Made by a program: the position numbers and the translations under genes. Positions 59,076 through 64,000 of a stretch of DNA of 64,000 nucleotides are shown piece after piece. The stretch is from positions 1,674,001-1,738,000 of the forward strand of contig NC_133569.1 in assembly GCF_048773025.1 (NCBI RefSeq). Direction: 5' to 3'. Positions within the stretch are counted from its first letter, which is position 1; each line of letters begins with the position of its first letter. Source of the stretch: Camelus bactrianus (taxonomy: Eukaryota; Chordata; Mammalia; Artiodactyla; Camelidae). The notes beneath the pieces are model-generated. The model ran no database searches, was not told the DNA's origin, and saw nothing but the letters and a program-made list of their open reading frames with translations.

Positions 59076-59284
59076 GAAGAAATGAGTAAAATGGTAGGCA
59101 GCATAAATATATTGTGGTAAAAATGCAACAGTGCATTCTTTTGAAAAATTATTGTGTAGTTTTAGTACTCGGGACTGTGGTTGCCTGGAAGACAGCATTT
59201 TCATCAGTAAAAAGAAAAAAAGTGAATTCATGTTCCTTACTTTCATCCCCTAGCTAGTCCCATTTAAGGGTTGTTAACAAAAGG

Positions 59285-59520
59285 AACAATGATATTAATG
59301 ATAGCTAACATTTATTGAATGTTTTCTTTATATCAGATGCTGTGATAAGCACTTAGCATTTATTATTTCATTTAAATCTCATGCGACTCCCCCATATGAA
59401 GTAGGTGTTATTTTTACCTCCTTTAAGATGAAGAAATTGAAGGTCATACATGCTACTAAGAGTGGTATGAATCCAGGTTTCAAGCCCAGGACTGGCTTTT
59501 AACTGCTACCCTGCCTTGCT
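59285..59520 (-). mobile_element. MIR SINE
   Basis: Antisense MIR: GATAGCTAACATTTATTGAATG, GCTGTGATAAGCACTTAGC, AGATGAAGAAATTGAAGG, ACTGGCTTTTAACTGCTACCC. Confidence 0.87.
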
Positions 59521-59894
59521 TCTCACTTTGGAACATTTGTTTGCAGTCTTCTTGCTTGCTATGTTCCTAAGTGATGTTAGAGACTCAAGGAACATCTTAG
59601 CCTCCCAGTTCTTAATGTTATCAGTGCCAATGATCTTTATTACCTCTTTTCTAGTTACTCAAGCCCATGGTAGTACCTTCCATCTTCTTATCAGGTAGAA
59701 TAGTTTCATCTGAAATGTTAAATAAAATCGTATCTCTGCATTCTTTACCTTAACCGCTTGTCCTCGCAAAAACTTTTTCTCTCCTCACTACTTAACTTCT
59801 TTGGCCTTACTGAGTATTTCAGGTTTTTAATTTCTATTTTTTATTCTAGTCTCTCAGCCTTTCTTAGCTTCATTTCCTTTACTCTCTAACTGTA

Positions 59895-60115
59895 CATCCA
59901 ATGACAGTTAATATTTGTTTAGCACTTATAATGTCTCAGGCACTGTACTAAGCATTTTATATACTATACAATAACTCTAGAAGAACAGATACTAATATCA
60001 GCCCCATTTTATAGATGAGGAAATGATATTTAGCAAAATAAAGTGACTTTTAAAATTCATATAGTCAATATTGGTTGTGACTCAAAACCACATCTATTTT
60101 TGACACCAAACGCAT
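59895..60115 (-). mobile_element. MIR SINE
   Basis: Antisense MIR: GACAGTTAATATTTGTTTAGC, CTCAGGCACTGTACTAAGC, CCCCATTTTATAGATGAGG. Confidence 0.86.
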
Positions 60116-60851
60116 AACATTATAAACTTTATAACCTATTGTCCTTCACCACTGTCTTCATTTAATTTACTTTCTCCTTGATCCTCTCAATTCCTCTATC
60201 CTCTTATCCTTTTACTGTTCCTGTCTGACAAAACCCCAAACCAAAGATAAGTGTAACATCTCACATTTAAAATATAGATATTGTTAGGTATAGGGATTTT
60301 GGGAAATTGTTTTTAAATGATTTTATTTGGCTCATAAAGTTAGAATAAAAGGTTACCTACTAGAAACCTACCTACTGGAACACATGGGTGTGGACAAGAA
60401 GAATCTTAGGCTAGTGGAATATGGTGAAGACTAAAAATTGCTTTCATCATAAGAATTTTTTTTTGTTGAGAATGTTATCTTACATAAAGGTATTTGTTAA
60501 AACTGCCAGTCATTTCTTGATCTAAAATAAAAACTAGTTTGCCAATAATGGCTCTCAGATAAGCAAGAACGAAGTATTATAAACAAAAAGAGTAGTTATA
60601 TTCCAACTGAAGCAGCTGGTTACTATAATACTGAACCAGAGGAAACTTGTAGCATGAGGATGGAAACTAATTTTCAAAGTCCTACTTTGGATAGGTCTTT
60701 CACCTTTCGTGCAGTTACTGCTTAAAAATTTCCTTTCTATATACTAAAAAGAGATATACTAATTATTTTCCTGTTATGTCTGTTTTTACTGTCTATATTT
60801 TGTTTCATAAATAACTTTATGTATATCCTCCTAAAAGTTGTTATTTCACAG

Positions 60852-60977
60852 GGTTTCATCTGTCCATTATGTATGAAAAGATGTATAACTGCTATTGATT
60901 TGTCGGAGCATTACCAGAAAGTGCACGCTGAAAATGAGACAAGAGGACAGGAACTTCTTAATGACTCCAGTGTTACT
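60852..60977 (+). CDS. EEA1: EEA1 zinc-finger exon, divergent (candidate alternative exon 3)
   Basis: Follows TTATTTCACAG and reads GFICPLCMKRCITAIDLSEH, YQKVHAENETRGQELLNDSS, VT: 42 codons in phase 0 with exon 2, so SSSE|GFICP joins exactly as in EEA1. It is a C2H2 finger, C4-x2-C7-x12-H20-x4-H25, the spacing of the EEA1 Rab5-binding finger. Residues equivalent to Phe41, Ile42, Pro44, Met47 and Tyr60, which contact Rab5 in the known structure, are kept. Against the canonical finger as I remember it (GFICPQCMKSLGSADELFKH, YEAVH) 14 of 25 finger residues agree but the 17-residue tail hardly does. The donor I propose, ACT|GTGGGT, is weak. Without splicing the frame runs on 28 codons to a stop at 61059-61061. 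Alternatives: a mutually exclusive exon, a cassette exon, a decaying duplicate, or the only finger exon of this allele. Confidence 0.75.
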
Positions 60978-63900
60978 GTGGGTCCTATATATTTTGTTTT
61001 AGCAGCTTGGTTATGGGTTGCTCAAAATAGCTTTGTTTTTCCTGGCCTTGGTGTTGCTTAATTTTTTATGCTACAAGGGAATATGGATTGCTTTAATTAT
61101 GCATGCTTTAAAGAAGCTTCAATAAGGAAAAGAGGCTCTTGGGAAGTTGGCTTGGCTATTCTTTGTGAATCTGTAAACAAATATAAACATTTAAGTTAAT
61201 ATTTTTGCATAAATTTTGCCATGAAATTTGAAATATAAAGTGAGTTTTTTATTCAATAATTATATCTTTATTAGTTAATGTTTTATTGGTGAATATATTA
61301 CAATGTTTTAGATTAATGCTTTACTCTTAAAGACGACTTTGCATGTGAACTGTCACTGTCTTTATTTGGGAAAATACACTGCATTAGAACCTGGGTCTAC
61401 CACTGTTTCAACCTCTGTTTTGACTACCCAGACCTGATGGAAAGAATGAGGCATACTTACCATGAACTGTGGGTTACCCAAATGTTTCTCTGTAGTGTGT
61501 GGGGCATATCTAAGCATATCTAAGGCTAGAGGTGGGAACCAGTGAGGGGAATTGTTGCCAATTTTTAGGCTGGAAACAGTTTCTCAGATGATCCTGCTAT
61601 GTCTCTTCCTTTGAAAATGACTACAGTATTCTATAACCAAATAGAGGCATAGATTTTAAAAAATTCTTCTATAAGTTTTATAAAAGAATGAAACTTTTTT
61701 TTAACCATGAAAGACAAAAAAATCACACTTACTTTTTCCTATGAGATAATGACATATAAGGAACACAATCTCACCAAACCTCCACTTATTTAAAACATTA
61801 ATAGAGTACCTCTTATGTTCCAGGTATTTTGGTAGATAAAAGGGATAAAAAAAAAAAGGTAAATAAGATATGATCTCTATGCCAGGAAGTTTCTATGATA
61901 CATATTTGCAAAAGAGTGCAATGTCTAATTCAACTTAAGGGAAACTGCAGAAAAACTTTGGTGGGGAACACTTAAACCAGACATTCTCTAGGGTGATGGG
62001 GGAACGGGTTCCTGTGGGAGGATACAGTTAAACTAGCTGAAGCAGTGTGAACAAAGATAGAGGCATAAAAGTCTTGGAACTCTGCTTAGCATTTTACCAG
62101 TTGTCTTTCTTCCAGAACATATGGGTCAGCTTTTCTTTATGGGCTAGCCAGAATCAAAAGTGACAACCTGTTCTCCCTGTCACTTAATAAGAACTTTCCT
62201 TTTACCTGAAAGGATACTTGGTACAACAGGGTATCATCAGTATCAAGTTAAGATAAGCTCTTAGCTACAGTGGATCTGAGAAAGGGTTGCAGATAACTGA
62301 AAGCTAAGAGTAAGGTATTTAATTGCTTTTAACCTGTGTGTGTGTGTGTGTGTAAGTTGGTGAGAAATTTGGAATGACTAAGGGAAATAAATGTAGCTAG
62401 CTATTTTGAGTATTTTATTATTTGGTGTTTTATGCTATCTAGCAACTTCAGTCCCCTTGACAATATTTTAGAAAAAATAGAGGAATCTCTTAATATCCAG
62501 AATTAGTATCACAAAGTCCCATTCATGGGACATCTCTCAGATATTCATTCTGAGCTTATTTTACTTTTATTTTAAATGAGTGATATAGTTTTAATAGACT
62601 CCCCCCCAGTATACCCTTCCCATTCATATGAGGCTAGCATTGCTAGAAATAGCACATGAATAATTTTTAGAAATGATTGTTGAAAGACAAAACAGGGTTT
62701 AGAAAAAACTGAAATGTGGTTACAGGAATTAAAGATGCTTGCCAGAATTAACAGAGTGGAAGATACTCATTCAGTGATTAATATTTATGCTGCTTAGACA
62801 TTAAGCAAAGGTTTAATATCATCTATTTAAGAAGGTGAGAAAGTGCATATATGTACTTTAGGAAGATTTATTTTTATCAGAAATGTCCCCAAACTGAAGT
62901 TTTATTTAAACATCCATGAAAGCTCTAATCACATGGAAAATTTACGTAGGTGGAATATTTCTATAACTAAATATTTATTACTGAATTTCTAAAATTTCTC
63001 TTTAGGGATGAATCAGTTCATTCTGGAATATTAATCTGGTAATACTTAGAAGCTTTAAGAGGGTATGACATACCTTAATGTGATCACTAGCTTTTTGGCA
63101 TACTTAGGTATCTAAAGCCAAAACCTGGAAGTAGAGACAATAGTCAAGAAGCCAAAGTTGTGAAGATTAAATAATGTAACGGGGTGTGGATTCCCTGAGG
63201 AACACTGTAATTTGCCTTCTAGTTACTAGAAGAAGCTGAGACGCAAAAGAGAGATGACAAGCTAAATATTATAGGGGTTTATGTGCTGTTGCACCAAAAG
63301 CATGTTAACTTGTGTGATACAGTAGTTACTGGGCAGAAGTTTACAAGAATGCCAAATAAAGCATAATATAGAGCAGTTATGAAACATGATGGTAGATAAT
63401 AGGTGGCTTTAAAAAAAAGAGCATAACATCAGCTAGATTAACTCATAGATTGGGAGCATTCATTCATTCAGAAGACATCAAATTCAGCAGAGCATCAAAT
63501 ATCTGTGGATCCTGATGCGTTATTCTGATGTCCAAATGCACAGCCTCAGTACTACTGTCTTTGCTTATTTTAGGAGTTTCTTGGAGATCATTGCATTCAT
63601 TCACCTATAGTGCCCCTGCCCTTCACTCTTGCTCTATAATCAGAACAGACCTCTGCTTCCTAAATGCAGCACGACTGTATTTCATACCATTTCCTTCATC
63701 TTTGTTCATGCTCCTCCATTTGCTTAGAATGACTTTATTTCTGACAAGTAAACTTCTATTTAGTCTCTTTCCTCCTACTTATTCTTTAGTACCTAATTCT
63801 AATGTCTCATATATACATATCTCTACATATATGTATATATACACATATACACAATATGTATGTGTATCTGTATTTTTTGTAAAGCATTAACTGCTACCAC

Positions 63901-64000
63901 AGGCAAAGTTGGATACCTCTCCTCCTGTGTTCCTATAATCCTTTATATATACTTGTTACACCATTGTCTGGTAATGTTATGCTCAGTGAGCCTTGGTTTT
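60978..64000 (+). other. EEA1: Following EEA1 intron, mostly unassigned
   Basis: No canonical EEA1 finger exon or later coiled-coil exon recognised. An antisense L2 tail is likely at 61785-61900 (GAGTACCTCTTATGTTCCAGG). A GT run lies at 62334-62353 and a TATA/CA-rich run at 63808-63860. A sense L2-like patch may lie at 63560-63760. The rest is AT-rich and unremarkable. Confidence 0.55.

Larger units (their letters stand above)
53956..60851 (+). other. EEA1: EEA1 intron between exon 2 and the zinc-finger exon
   Basis: 6.9 kb. Starts GTATGA and ends TTGTTATTTCACAG. Contains a MaLR LTR, a nested L1/LTR/L1 block, L2 and MIR copies listed separately. The parts at 53960-55740, 56140-56640, 59080-59280 and 60240-60850 hold nothing I recognise. 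Confidence 0.7.

Noticed and set aside
63528-63890. 120-codon frame near the right end
   Set aside because: No match to EEA1 coiled-coil sequence; overlaps an L2-like patch and a TA/CA repeat.

Overview
This is a 64 kb stretch of a mammalian nuclear genome, almost certainly from a camelid (camel, llama, alpaca or vicuna). Three tRNA-derived SINEs of the camelid Vic type, with target-site duplications or approximate ones, give the lineage: A box like TAGCTCAGTGGTAGAG, B box like GGTTCAATTC, then CAGTACCTCC and an AAAT-rich tail. No SINEs typical of ruminants or whales, pigs or carnivores were seen. The background of MIR, L2, old L1 and MaLR LTRs is that of any placental mammal.

The only protein-coding gene I can support is EEA1 (early endosome antigen 1), on the plus strand. 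Exon 2 lies at 53863-53955: 31 codons, phase 0 at both ends, strong splice sites, reading TPGRVGSQGSDLDSS...NESSSE. An in-frame 126-base open segment at 60852-60977 follows a 6.9 kb intron. It encodes a C2H2 zinc finger with exactly the spacing of the N-terminal EEA1 finger (C-x2-C-x12-H-x4-H) and all the Rab5-contacting residues I recall, but the rest differs markedly from the canonical finger as I remember it. It may be an undescribed alternative or duplicated zinc-finger exon, and it is the main finding. The first exon of EEA1 (MLRRILQR and 5' UTR) was not recognised, so 1-53862 is either intron 1 or intron 1 plus 5' flank. The next exons lie beyond 64 kb.

Layout. 1-2.4 kb: old L1 and L2. 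2.4-12 kb: mostly unassigned sequence with a MaLR solo LTR (5.8 kb) and MIRs. 12.0-13.6 kb: a long L2. 14.5-15.5 kb: an L1 3' end inside an older repeat. 17.3-25.2 kb: a dense MIR/L2 field holding all three camelid SINEs and a CpG-rich segment at 22.3-22.8 kb. 25.2-26.4 kb: a MaLR LTR split by a younger L1. 28.2-29.3 kb: an L1 5' end. 30.5-38.2 kb: LTR, pyrimidine tract, L2, L1 and MIR mosaic. From about 38 kb onward the sequence is more AT-rich: L1 fragments at 40.3, 43.8, 45.5, 46.2, 47.0 and 50.2-53.3 kb, EEA1 exon 2, a MaLR LTR (55.8 kb), a nested L1/LTR/L1 block (56.6-57.8 kb), L2 and MIRs, then the zinc-finger exon and about 3 kb of mainly unassigned intron.

Repeat names rest on remembered consensus sequences, not on a search. 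Family level (MIR, L2, L1, MaLR) is usually safe; subfamily and exact ends are approximate unless a target-site duplication is quoted. Most longer open frames in the window fall in repeats or have no coding support, and were left out.
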